A stretch of DNA of 58,302 nt from an uncultured Verrucomicrobiaceae bacterium (GTDB lineage Bacteria; Verrucomicrobiota; Verrucomicrobiia; Verrucomicrobiales; Verrucomicrobiaceae). Every line of letters begins with the position of its first letter. Positions within the stretch are counted from its first letter, which is position 1. A program made the translations under genes and the position numbers. Below, piece by piece: positions 7,742 through 16,398 of the stretch. The DNA is taken from positions 1 through 58,302 of the forward strand of contig CALMTT010000529.1 in assembly GCA_937872615.1 (NCBI GenBank), written 5' to 3'. The notes beneath the pieces are model-generated. The model was not told the DNA's origin and made no database searches. It was given only the letters and a program-made list of their open reading frames with translations.

Positions 7742-9865
7742 TCACTTCTCCACGCCCATCTGCCAGAGGATGAAGGCCATTTCCTCAGCGCCCTCATGCA
7801 GGTGCTCGTAGCGACCGGATTTGCCGCCGTGACCGGCGCCCATATTCGTTTTGAGGAGGAGCAGATTTTTGTCCGTCTTCATGGCGCGGAGTTTGGCGAC
7901 CATCTTGGCCGGTTCCCAGTAGGTGACGCGGGGATCGTTCAAGCCGGCGGTGAAAAGCATCGGCGGATAGGCTTTGGCGCTCACGTTGTCATACGGGCTG
8001 TAGCTGCGAATGAACTCGAACGCGGCTTTGTCCGTGATGGGATTGCCCCACTCGGGCCATTCACCGGGCGTGAGTGGCAGTTCTTCATCGAGCATCGTGT
8101 TCAGCACATCGACGAAGGCCACATGCGCCACCACCGCGCCGAAAAGCTCCGGCGCTTGGTTCGCCACCGCACCCATCAGCTCGCCACCGGCGCTGCCGCC
8201 GCTGGCGGTGATGCGGCCTTTGGCGGTGTAGCCTTTTTCAATCAAGCCACGAGCGGCATCGACGAAGTCGTTGAAGGTGTTCGTGCGCTTTTGCAGCTTG
8301 CCATCGAGATACCACTGGTAGCCCATGTCATCGCCACCGCGGATGTGGGCGATGGCATACGCGAAACCGCGATCAACGAGTGAAAGGCGGCTCGTGCTGA
8401 AATCCGGCGGTGTGGCCATGCCGTAGGCTCCGTAGGCGTAGAGGTGCAGCGGCTGGCTGCCGTCTTTCTTGAAGCCTTTCTTCGTGAGAATGGAGACTGG
8501 CACCTGCACACCATCGCGGGCGGTGATCATGAGGCGCTCCGTTTGATACTGGCTGGCATCGTAGCCGCTGGGGATCTGCTGCACCTTCAGCGTCTCCAGT
8601 CGCCTCTCGGCGACGTGGTAATCGTAGTCGGTCGAAGGCGTGACCATCGATTCGTAGTCGATGCGCAGCTTCGACATGGCGTAGTCGGGATTCGGGCCGA
8701 GCTGCGCGGTGTAGCTTGCCTCCGGGAAGGCGATGCGCTCGGGCTTCAAAGGCTCGTCGTAGCGGCGAATCTCAATCTGGTCGAGCCCGTCGATGCGGCC
8801 TTCGGTGACGAAGAAGTCTTTGAAGAGGCCGATGTCCATCAGGTAATGCCGGTCGCTGCCTGCGATGAGCGTTTTCCATTCACCCGGCTTCTCCACCGAC
8901 GCGGTGGCGATGCGGAAGTTCACGTGCTCGTCATTCGTGTGGATGTAGAGCACGCCGTCACGCACATCGACATCGTATTCGCGGCCCACTTTGCGCGGAC
9001 TAATGAGAATCGGCTCCGCGAGTGGATTCGAGGCTGGGATGAGGCGCACCTCGCTCGTCACCTGATCGCCCGCGTTGAGGATGATCCAGTCTTCCTGCAC
9101 GCTGAGATCCACATCGCAAATGAAGCCCGCGTCCGGCTCTTTGTAGATCAACTTCGCCTTCTTCACGTCGTCACCGAGGCGATGGTAGTGGATGTTGTCG
9201 GTGCGCCAGTTGTCATTGGCATAGCCAAAGACGAGTCCGGCATTGTCGGAGGTCCACACGAGGTTCGAAAGCGTGCCCTGAATGACATCCGGCAGGTCTT
9301 TGCCCGTGGTGAGATCACGCACATGCACCTCGAAACGCTCCGAGCCGTCGTCGTCATAGGCGTAGGCCATGAGCTGGCCGTTCGGGCTGATGACGAGAGC
9401 ATGGAGCTGGAAGTAGTCCTTGCCCTTGGCGAGCTCGTTTTGATCGAGGATGAGCTGGTCTGCGCCGCCCGCCACGGGCTTCCGATAGTGACGGCGATAC
9501 TGCGAGCCCTTCGTGAAGGTGGACCAGTAGATCCAGTCGCCATCTTTTTGCGGCACGCTGCTGTCATCCTCCTCGATGCGGCCTTTCATCTCCTCGAAGA
9601 GCTTTTGGACGAGCGGCTTCTGCGCCGCCATGTGGGACTCGAAGTAGCGGTTTTCCTCCTTCAAGTAAGCGAGCACCTTCTTGTCGGTGACTTTGGGATA
9701 CTTCGGATCACGCAGCCAATGCCACGGATCATCGAGAGTGATCCCGTGATGGGTGGAAGAGTGCGGACGTTGTTCGGCGACAGGGGCGGCGGGCATGGAA
9801 GGAGACGCAGCCTGCGCCACCACCGGAGCGGCTGAGAGCGCAAGACATGCGGAGAGTGTTTTCAT
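7742..9865 (-). CDS. ptrB: Oligopeptidase B-like S9 serine peptidase
   Basis: A 707-residue protein with an N-terminal signal-like segment (MKTLSACLALSAAPVVAQA), a beta-propeller region starting with DDPWHWLRD, and a C-terminal alpha/beta-hydrolase domain. The catalytic serine is in GGSAGGELMGA, the aspartate in the GLNDPRV segment and the histidine in MGAGHGGKSGR. All match the prolyl oligopeptidase family, oligopeptidase B branch, which cleaves short peptides after basic residues. A predicted exported location differs from the cytoplasmic E. coli enzyme. It follows the DapA-family gene by 21 bp and is probably the last gene of a three-gene operon. Confidence 0.9.
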   Translation of the reverse strand: MKTLSACLALSAAPVVAQAASPSMPAAPVAEQRPHSSTHHGITLDDPWHWLRDPKYPKVTDKKVLAYLKEENRYFESHMAAQKPLVQKLFEEMKGRIEEDDSSVPQKDGDWIYWSTFTKGSQYRRHYRKPVAGGADQLILDQNELAKGKDYFQLHALVISPNGQLMAYAYDDDGSERFEVHVRDLTTGKDLPDVIQGTLSNLVWTSDNAGLVFGYANDNWRTDNIHYHRLGDDVKKAKLIYKEPDAGFICDVDLSVQEDWIILNAGDQVTSEVRLIPASNPLAEPILISPRKVGREYDVDVRDGVLYIHTNDEHVNFRIATASVEKPGEWKTLIAGSDRHYLMDIGLFKDFFVTEGRIDGLDQIEIRRYDEPLKPERIAFPEASYTAQLGPNPDYAMSKLRIDYESMVTPSTDYDYHVAERRLETLKVQQIPSGYDASQYQTERLMITARDGVQVPVSILTKKGFKKDGSQPLHLYAYGAYGMATPPDFSTSRLSLVDRGFAYAIAHIRGGDDMGYQWYLDGKLQKRTNTFNDFVDAARGLIEKGYTAKGRITASGGSAGGELMGAVANQAPELFGAVVAHVAFVDVLNTMLDEELPLTPGEWPEWGNPITDKAAFEFIRSYSPYDNVSAKAYPPMLFTAGLNDPRVTYWEPAKMVAKLRAMKTDKNLLLLKTNMGAGHGGKSGRYEHLHEGAEEMAFILWQMGVEK

Positions 9866-9886
9866 AGCGAGAGTGCTGCATCCTTT

Positions 9887-10954
9887 TCAACGCAGCCATT
9901 CATCGCGATGCTCGGCGACAAAATCGTCATCATTGAGATGGGGGTAGGCGGCGCAGACACGATCGATCTCCTCAAGCTGACCGGGACTGAGCGTTTCATG
10001 CTCGTCGAGGCACCACAGACCTTCGAGCAGGCCCTGGCGGCGCAGGATCTCGTGAAGACCGGCGATGCAGCCGCGGAAGGCGTTCGCAGCGTCGAAGAAG
10101 GCGGCGTTGCTGTCCGTGACCTCGTTCGCAAGACGGAGCATGACGGGTGAAACCGGCTCGCTGCGGCACTTCGCCAGCAGTTCGACGGCTTTTTGCGTCC
10201 ACACGGACCAATGGCCGAGCAATCCGCCGACGATGCGCACCGGATAAGGTGAGATGAGATCGAGCACGATGTTGTCGTCGTTGCCCGTGTAGAGCGCGAT
10301 GTCGGTCCTGCCGCTGTCTTTGACCGCGTGGATGACATCGAGTGTCTGGTAGCGATTGAACGGCGCGATCTTGATGGCGACGACATTCTCGATTTCGGCG
10401 AATTGCCGCCAAAACGAGCGCGGGAGCACTCGGCCGCCCACGGCGGGCTGAAGGTAAAAACCGATGATCGGGATGATTTCGGCGATTTGACGGCAATGCG
10501 CGACCATTTCGGCCTCTGTGGCCGATTTGAGAGCACCAAGGCTCAGCAGCGCGGCATCGTAACCGAGCTCACGAAGCATTGTGGCCTCGCGAATGGCCTG
10601 TGGCGTAAGGCCGCAGACACCGCCGATGCGCACGAGGCGTCGCGAATCGTTTTTAAACTCCTCCGCGGCGAGAGAAAGCACCGGCTCAAACAACGCATGC
10701 TGAGGATCACGAATCGCAAACTGCGTCGTGTGCACGCCGACGGCCACGCCACCCGCTCCGGCGGCATGGTAGTAGCGCAGCAGCGCACGTTGACGACGCT
10801 CGTCGAGCTTGCGTGAGGCATTCAACGCCAGCGGACACGCAGGAATGACAAGGCCGCGATGCAGCGCGGCACGCACATCAAAGTTGCCTTGTTGCTGTGC
10901 AACAAGGCCCTCCTTGTTCCGCAGGAACAAGGCAACATTATCAGAACCGGCCAT
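9887..10954 (-). CDS. DapA/dihydrodipicolinate synthase-family aldolase or lyase
   Basis: A 355-residue TIM-barrel protein. GLVIPACPLAL opens the barrel, AAGAGGVAVGVHTTQF matches the substrate-binding loop region, and VVAIKIAPFNRY contains the likely Schiff-base lysine. The family includes dihydrodipicolinate synthase, N-acetylneuraminate lyase and sugar-acid aldolases; this divergent member is unlikely to be the housekeeping DapA. The gene overlaps the upstream epimerase gene by 14 bp. Odd feature: codons 7-24 are exactly a 54-bp palindromic element (10883-10936), so the first 24 residues are probably a late addition and the ancestral start is uncertain. Confidence 0.78.
   Translation of the reverse strand: MAGSDNVALFLRNKEGLVAQQQGNFDVRAALHRGLVIPACPLALNASRKLDERRQRALLRYYHAAGAGGVAVGVHTTQFAIRDPQHALFEPVLSLAAEEFKNDSRRLVRIGGVCGLTPQAIREATMLRELGYDAALLSLGALKSATEAEMVAHCRQIAEIIPIIGFYLQPAVGGRVLPRSFWRQFAEIENVVAIKIAPFNRYQTLDVIHAVKDSGRTDIALYTGNDDNIVLDLISPYPVRIVGGLLGHWSVWTQKAVELLAKCRSEPVSPVMLRLANEVTDSNAAFFDAANAFRGCIAGLHEILRRQGLLEGLWCLDEHETLSPGQLEEIDRVCAAYPHLNDDDFVAEHRDEWLR
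10883..10936. repeat. 54-bp double-hairpin palindromic element inside the DapA-family gene (element D)
   Basis: Two adjacent perfect hairpins: CCTTGTTGC/GCAACAAGG with loop TGT, and CCTTGTTCC/GGAACAAGG with loop GCA. The whole is bounded by GTTGCC...GGCAAC, so the two halves are also inverted repeats of each other. The element is 54 bp, coincides with codons 7-24 of the DapA-family gene and keeps the frame. It encodes VALFLRNKEGLVAQQQGN, unlike anything expected at the start of such a TIM barrel. Confidence 0.85.
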
Positions 10955-11963
10955 CGCGAGATTCGAAGTGCGTGGGTTTGCCGAGCGAGGCGCCGCCGCG
11001 TTGAATCCACGCGGCGGTCCACTCGATGAGATCGGTTTCGCTCACAAACGGCGGGCCGAGAGAGAGGATGGAGCGTGTGGGATTGCTCAGCAGCGCGTCC
11101 TTCGCCTCGATGCCGGTGATGTGCGGCACCTTGCCGAAGAGCTCGCCGAATTGCATCGCCGTCTCGCGCACGGAGAGCGTGCGGATGCCGGTGATGTTGA
11201 AGGGCGTCGCTGGCGAGCTGGTGTGCGCAAGCGTGAGAAGCGAGAGCGCGTTCGCATCGCCCTGCCAGATGGTGTTGAAGTGGCCCATGGTGACATCGAC
11301 GGGCTCATCAGCCCACACTTTGCGGGCGATATCGACGAGCACGCCGTTGCGCAGATCGCAGGCGTAGTTCAAACGGATGAGCGAGACGGGCGTGCCGCGC
11401 ACGCGGCTGAAGTGGTCGAAGATGCGCTCGCGGCCGAGGCAGCTCATGGCGTATTCGCCGGCGGGATTGAGCGTGTCTTCCTCGCGGCTGCCGCCGTTTT
11501 CGACGGGCGTGAGGCCATAAACGTTGCCCGTGGAGAAGGCGACGATGCGGCTGCGGCTGTAGCGCTCGCACACGATGCCGGGCAGCCACGCGTTCATCGC
11601 CCAGGTGAGCGATTCATTGCCCGTGGCACCGAATTTCATGCCGACCATGTAAATGACATTTGCCGCCGCCGGGAGATACGCGACGGCATTCGCATCGAGC
11701 AAATCACGCGCGATGACCTCGATGCCATGCGCCGTGAACTCCTCCGCCGAGCCCGGCGTGCTGAAACGTGACACCGCGATCACCCGCCTCGGTGTGCCAG
11801 CATCATCGCTGGCCCGTTTGATCATCCGCGTGAGCGAAGGCCCCATCTTCCCCGCCGAGCCGAGCACGATGAAATCGCCCGGAATCTGCCGCATCATATC
11901 GATCACCGCCGGTGTGGGGCGTGAGAGGCGCTCTTCGAGGTCAGTGAGATCGTGCGGGGACAT
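10941..11963 (-). CDS. NAD-dependent epimerase/dehydratase family protein
   Basis: A 340-residue short-chain-dehydrogenase-type protein. The dinucleotide-binding glycine motif is in IVLGSAGKMGPSLT, and VAFSTGNVYG matches the conserved Ser/Thr strand of extended SDRs. The usual YxxxK catalytic pair appears as YAMSC in GEYAMSCLGRERIF, so the lysine is missing at the expected place. Either another basic residue (the nearby Arg) takes over, or the reaction differs from classical epimerases. It is the first gene of a probable operon with the DapA-family protein and oligopeptidase B, suggesting catabolism of a sugar or sugar acid. Confidence 0.78.
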   Translation of the reverse strand: MSPHDLTDLEERLSRPTPAVIDMMRQIPGDFIVLGSAGKMGPSLTRMIKRASDDAGTPRRVIAVSRFSTPGSAEEFTAHGIEVIARDLLDANAVAYLPAAANVIYMVGMKFGATGNESLTWAMNAWLPGIVCERYSRSRIVAFSTGNVYGLTPVENGGSREEDTLNPAGEYAMSCLGRERIFDHFSRVRGTPVSLIRLNYACDLRNGVLVDIARKVWADEPVDVTMGHFNTIWQGDANALSLLTLAHTSSPATPFNITGIRTLSVRETAMQFGELFGKVPHITGIEAKDALLSNPTRSILSLGPPFVSETDLIEWTAAWIQRGGASLGKPTHFESRDGRF

Positions 11964-12019
11964 GAATAAAAAACGTTCGCCTGCTCTTAGCGCATCCCTT
12001 CATCCGCGAAAGGTCGTCT

Positions 12020-12538
12020 TCATGCATTTGCCAGCTTCTCAGGCACCGGCAAAACGAGCTGGTAGAGGGCGAGATCGAGCCAGCGGCCGAATTTGTAGCC
12101 GGCGTGGCGGACGTGGCCGCAGGGCGCAAAACCGGCCTTGGCATGCAATGCGATGCTGCCGGTGTTTTCGGCATCGATGACGCCGATCATCATATGATAG
12201 CCCTGCTGCTTCGCTCGGTCGATGAGCCGCCGGAGCAGCTCTTTTCCGAGGCCCCGACCTCGAAAACGAGCATCGACATAGATCGAGTGCTCCACGCTGT
12301 ATTGATAAGCGGCATGGGGCCGGAAGGGACCGTAGCTGCCAAAGCCCATCAGCGTGCCGTTTTCATCGAGCACACCGATGACGGGCAGTTTTTTCTCCTG
12401 CTTCGCGGCCCACCACGCCTCCATGACCTCTGGCGACCGCGGCTCGTAGTCGTAGAGCGCGGTCGAGTGCACGATGGCCTCGTTGAAGATGGCGCGGATG
12501 GCCTCCAGGTGCTCGTGCGTGCAATCGATCCAAGTCAT
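12020..12538 (-). CDS. GNAT N-acetyltransferase, phosphinothricin acetyltransferase-like
   Basis: A 172-residue single-domain GNAT protein. IFNEAIVHSTALYDYEPRS matches the start of the PAT/bar group, SIYVDARFRGRGLGKELL is the acetyl-CoA-binding R-G-x-G-x-G/A motif, and ENTGSIALHAKAGF is the family's motif B. Members acetylate small amine substrates such as methionine sulfoximine or phosphinothricin; the native substrate is unknown. It lies downstream of the DUF5069 gene on the same strand, but a strong terminator between them suggests separate transcription. Confidence 0.88.
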   Translation of the reverse strand: MTWIDCTHEHLEAIRAIFNEAIVHSTALYDYEPRSPEVMEAWWAAKQEKKLPVIGVLDENGTLMGFGSYGPFRPHAAYQYSVEHSIYVDARFRGRGLGKELLRRLIDRAKQQGYHMMIGVIDAENTGSIALHAKAGFAPCGHVRHAGYKFGRWLDLALYQLVLPVPEKLANA

Positions 12539-12581
12539 GCAGTGAGGGTGGCGTGCTCTCGAAAAAAGGAAAGGACCATGG

Positions 12582-12615
12582 AAAACCCCGTCCGCCTCAC
12601 GACGAACGGGGTTTT
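12582..12615 (-). terminator. Rho-independent terminator after the DUF5069 gene
   Basis: A perfect 10-bp stem, AAAACCCCGT/ACGGGGTTTT, with a 14-nt loop, begins about 20 bp after the stop of the DUF5069 gene. Read on the minus strand the stem ends in a short T run. The A/T-tailed stem is symmetric, so it could also act on plus-strand transcripts. Confidence 0.8.
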
Positions 12616-12634
12616 CAAATCAGACGGCCAAAGC

Positions 12635-13078
12635 TTACGCCTTGATCTCGACGTTCCAGAAGGTGTTCCAGTCGTCGATGTTGTTCAGATCGACAGCGCC
12701 GGGGTTCACGCTGCCGTCATCCGGCAGGCCGCAGGCGTCGAGGATGCCTTTGCGCACGTCATCACCGTGGATGTAGCCGCGGATGGCCGCGTTGTGCTTG
12801 TAGATGTTGCCCTTCGTGAGGTTCACGCCGGGCTGCGTGCGGATCCAGGACTCGAGCTGCGTGTAGCTGGGCTTCGTGTCGATGAAGGCCTTGAAGGTGT
12901 CGATGTTGATGCCGAGCGCGTCGAGCGTCATCTGGTCGTAACCGCAGCCGATGCCGGGATAGTCAGGGTGCAGCTTGCCAGCGGCGGCGAGGGAGGCCTT
13001 CTGCCAGAGGCGAGGGAGATGAAGGACACCGAGGGGGCCGGCGATGCCGGAGCTGATGAGAGGAACGATTTGAGCCAT
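12635..13078 (-). CDS. DUF5069 domain-containing protein
   Basis: A 147-residue protein resembling DUF5069, a family of unknown function frequent in Verrucomicrobia. Visible features are HLPRLWQKASLAAAGKL, a GIGCGYDQMTLDALG segment, an aromatic-rich QLESWIRTQPG helix and a C-terminal DDWNTFWNVE. No signal peptide, membrane segment or metal motif is apparent. It is followed by a strong terminator and is divergent from the PVC-type protein gene at 13206 across 127 bp. Confidence 0.75.
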   Translation of the reverse strand: MAQIVPLISSGIAGPLGVLHLPRLWQKASLAAAGKLHPDYPGIGCGYDQMTLDALGINIDTFKAFIDTKPSYTQLESWIRTQPGVNLTKGNIYKHNAAIRGYIHGDDVRKGILDACGLPDDGSVNPGAVDLNNIDDWNTFWNVEIKA

Positions 13079-13205
13079 GAGGGTATGTTGGGTTGGTATT
13101 TCGTGAATCGAATTCGCCTTGGCGAACGAAGCGTGACTTTGACGAGTCCGCTCCGACGCGGCAAGAACAAACGCTCACGCCCTGTTTTCTCGATCCCCCG
13201 ATTTC

Positions 13206-16200
13206 ATGAAAAAACCCTCGCTCATCGCCCTCGCGGCGCTGCTGGCCCTGCCATGCGCCGCCGCGGAGAAAAAAGCCGCGCCTAAGGCCGCCCTCGAACT
13301 CCACAAATGGTCCGGCGATCTCAACGTGCCCGATCCAGTCGCCGTGACGACGGATGAAAAAGGCCGCGTCTATGTCGCCGCCACCACGCGGCGCAAAGTG
13401 GCCGATCTCGATATCCGCGAGCACTCGATGTGGATCGCCGATGACGTCTCTTTGACCAGCGTGGAGGAAAAAGAGGCCTTCCTGAAGCGGGAACTCGCTC
13501 CCGGCAAACTGCGCCTGCCACGCGGCGGCCTCAAAGACCACAACAAAGATGGCAGCATCGACTGGAAAGACCTCACCGTTCACAGCGAGCGCATCTACCA
13601 GCTCCGCGACACGGATGGCGATGGCACCGCGGACAAGATGACGGTCTTCGCGGAAGGCTTTAACAGCGTCGTCACTGGCATCGCCGCGGGCATTTTGTAT
13701 CATGACGGCTGGGTTTACGTCACCGTCGCGCCGGATCTCGTGCGCCTGCGCGATACGGATGACGACGGCGTCGCCGATGAGCGTGAAGTAGTCGCTCATG
13801 GCTTTGGCATGCACATCGCGTATGCCGGGCATGACATGCACGGCCCGCGCATCGGCCCGGATGGTCGCATCTACTGGAGCATCGGCGACAAAGGCGTGAA
13901 CGTGACCAGCAAAGAAGGCGTGAAGTGGTATTACCCGCACGAAGGCTGCGTCATGCGCTGCGAACCGGACGGCAGCGGCTTCGAGGTCTTCGCGCATGGC
14001 CTGCGCAACGTGCAGGAGATCGCCTTCGACGATTTCGGCAACATCTTCGGCGTGGACAACGACGCCGACCTCCCCGGCGAAAAAGAACGCCTCGTGTACA
14101 TCACCGAGCGCAGCGACTCCGGCTGGCGCTGCGGCCATCAGTATCAAAAAGAAAAGAGCCGCTGGATGCTCGAAGGCCTGTGGAAGCCCGCGCATGCCAC
14201 GCAGCCACTTTTCATCACCCCGCCGCTGCAAAACTACTCGAACGGCCCCGCCGGCTTCGCGCACGAGCCCGGAACGGCGCTCGGCGCATCACTCCGCGGC
14301 CATTTCATCCTCGATCAGTTCCCCAGCGGCAAAATGACCGCCTTCCAGCTCGCTCCGAGCGGCGCTTCGTTCGTCATGACAAACGAACGCGTCATCCACA
14401 GCGGCATCATGGGCATCGGCCTGGCCTTCGCGAACAACGGCGGCCTCCTCATCGCCGATTGGGTCGGCGGCTACCCGCTCGACGAACTCGGCCACATCTG
14501 GCTCGCCGACGATCCTTCCGCTCAAAACAACCCCGAGCGCCAAGAAACCGCCAAACTGCTCGCTGCGGACCTTGATGCCTCCCACCTCTCTCATCGCGAT
14601 CAACGCGTTCGTTTGCGTGCGCAGTTCCAAATCGTCAAAAAAGGCGATTTCGCTGCTTTGGAGGCCATCGCCACCGACAAGAAAGCCGCTCAGCTCGCCC
14701 GCATCCACGCCATCTGGGGCCTCGGCCAAGGTCTCCGCGCCAAAAAGATCGAAGCCAGCACATTAACAAAACTCCTCAACGACGCCGATCCCGAAGTCCT
14801 CGCCCAAACCGCCAAAACCCTCGCCGACGGCACCACACGCATTCCCGAGCTCATCTCACTTCTCACATCTAACGTCTCACGGGTTCGTTTCCACGCCGCC
14901 ATCGCCCTCGGCAAACTCCAAGACCCCGCCGCGACACCGAAACTGCTCCAACTCGCCGCGAAGGAACAAAACGATCCCTTCATGCGCCACGCCATCGTCA
15001 CCGGCCTCGCGGGCTGTGCGGATGCGAAGGTGCTCGTGAAGGAAAAAAGCCTCTGCAACCTCCTCGCCCTCGCCCGGCAGCGCTCGCCAAAGGTCGCCGA
15101 GTTTTTGACGAAATTCCCCGACGAAGCCGAGCGAGCCATTCACGACGATGCAGGCATCCCCGAGGCACTTCCCGCGCTCACCACGCGACTCACGCGTCGC
15201 GGGCTGAACGCCTGTTTGCGCCTCGGCATCGCCGAACCGCTCATTCAGGCCGCGTTGAAGCCTTCCGCGCTTCAAAGCGAGGCGCTCGACCTCCTGCTCG
15301 TCTTCACGAATCCGCCGCGCCTCGACCGCATCGACGGCCACGCGCATGAAAACGCTCCGCGCGATGCCAAAGCCTTCGCCGCGCTCGTTCAATCGCGTCT
15401 CGATTCGCTGCTCGACCTCACCGACGGCGCTTTGAAAGCCAAGGCCGTCGAATTGCTCATGCAACTCCAGCTTCGCGTCGAGCCCGCCGTGCTCCAGGGC
15501 ATCGTCGCCGATGCGAAAGCCCGCGCCAGCCTCCGTGCCGGTGCCTTGAAGATGCTCGCCAGCACTGGCGACTTCGGTCCCTCGCTCGATCTCGCCTTGG
15601 ACAAAAAATCCCCCGCCGAACTCCGCCGCGAAGCCCTCAAGCAGCTCTTCACCCATCAACCCGACCGCGCCATCGCCGCTGCCGCCACCGCGTTGAAGGA
15701 AGCCGACACCACCACAAAGCAACTCGCCCTCTCGCTGCTCGCTTCATCCAAAGACGACACCGTCATCACCGAGTGGCTCGACCTCCTCGCGCAAAACAAA
15801 GCCCCCGCCGCCATTCAGCTCGACATCCTCGAAGCCGCCGCCACCCGCGAAAGCCTCAAATCCAAACTCGCCACCCTCCAAACCCAAAACACCGAACTCC
15901 TCGAAGGCGGCGATGTCACCCGCGGCCGCGACCTCGTCACCAATCACCTCGGCGCCAACTGCATCGCCTGCCACACCGTCGAAGCCAAAGAAGGCAGCCA
16001 GGTCGGCCCCAACTTGAAAACCATCGGCAGCCAAAAAGACCGCGCTTACCTCCTCGAATCCCTTTTGAACCCGCTCGCCGTCGTCGCCCCCGGTTATGGC
16101 CTCGTTTCCATCACCCTCAAGAACGGCAAAAGCCTCTCCGGTGCCCTCGACAAAGAAGACGCCACCCAAATCATCCTCCGCTCCCCCGACGGCAAAACGC

Positions 16201-16337
16201 AAAAGGTTACCCGCGATCAAATCGCCAGCTCCACCCCGCCCATCAGCGTCATGCCCCCCATGCTCGGCATCCTCACGAAGAACGAAATCCGCGATGTGGT
16301 GGCTTATCTCGCGAGCTTGAAGGCAAAGAAGAAGTGA
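13206..16337 (+). CDS. PVC-type haem-binding CxxCH protein: membrane-bound dehydrogenase, HEAT repeats, cytochrome c
   Basis: A 1043-residue secreted protein with signal peptide MKKPSLIALAALLALPCAAA. Residues about 25-435 form a beta-propeller dehydrogenase-like domain that carries calcium-type loops (DHNKDGSIDWKD, DTDGDGTADK, DTDDDGVADE). Residues about 440-880 are HEAT-like helical repeats (for example DPEVLAQTAKTLADG). At about residue 918 is a haem c motif, CIACH, followed by GSQVGPNLKTIG. The architecture is characteristic of Planctomycetes/Verrucomicrobia and is presumed to be a periplasmic electron-transferring dehydrogenase; substrate unknown. A paralogue of the same length is at 41370-44501. 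Confidence 0.9.
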   Translation: MKKPSLIALAALLALPCAAAEKKAAPKAALELHKWSGDLNVPDPVAVTTDEKGRVYVAATTRRKVADLDIREHSMWIADDVSLTSVEEKEAFLKRELAPGKLRLPRGGLKDHNKDGSIDWKDLTVHSERIYQLRDTDGDGTADKMTVFAEGFNSVVTGIAAGILYHDGWVYVTVAPDLVRLRDTDDDGVADEREVVAHGFGMHIAYAGHDMHGPRIGPDGRIYWSIGDKGVNVTSKEGVKWYYPHEGCVMRCEPDGSGFEVFAHGLRNVQEIAFDDFGNIFGVDNDADLPGEKERLVYITERSDSGWRCGHQYQKEKSRWMLEGLWKPAHATQPLFITPPLQNYSNGPAGFAHEPGTALGASLRGHFILDQFPSGKMTAFQLAPSGASFVMTNERVIHSGIMGIGLAFANNGGLLIADWVGGYPLDELGHIWLADDPSAQNNPERQETAKLLAADLDASHLSHRDQRVRLRAQFQIVKKGDFAALEAIATDKKAAQLARIHAIWGLGQGLRAKKIEASTLTKLLNDADPEVLAQTAKTLADGTTRIPELISLLTSNVSRVRFHAAIALGKLQDPAATPKLLQLAAKEQNDPFMRHAIVTGLAGCADAKVLVKEKSLCNLLALARQRSPKVAEFLTKFPDEAERAIHDDAGIPEALPALTTRLTRRGLNACLRLGIAEPLIQAALKPSALQSEALDLLLVFTNPPRLDRIDGHAHENAPRDAKAFAALVQSRLDSLLDLTDGALKAKAVELLMQLQLRVEPAVLQGIVADAKARASLRAGALKMLASTGDFGPSLDLALDKKSPAELRREALKQLFTHQPDRAIAAAATALKEADTTTKQLALSLLASSKDDTVITEWLDLLAQNKAPAAIQLDILEAAATRESLKSKLATLQTQNTELLEGGDVTRGRDLVTNHLGANCIACHTVEAKEGSQVGPNLKTIGSQKDRAYLLESLLNPLAVVAPGYGLVSITLKNGKSLSGALDKEDATQIILRSPDGKTQKVTRDQIASSTPPISVMPPMLGILTKNEIRDVVAYLASLKAKKK

Positions 16338-16398
16338 ACCGCCAGCGAGTCACTGAGCGCTTGCCACCTTCCCTGCCCTCCCTCACACTCGTCGGGTC

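Noticed and set aside
13113..13126. TTCGCC-TT-GGCGAA palindrome between DUF5069 and the PVC-type gene
   Set aside because: A single 14-bp palindrome with no matching copy seen in the window; could be an operator but nothing else supports it.
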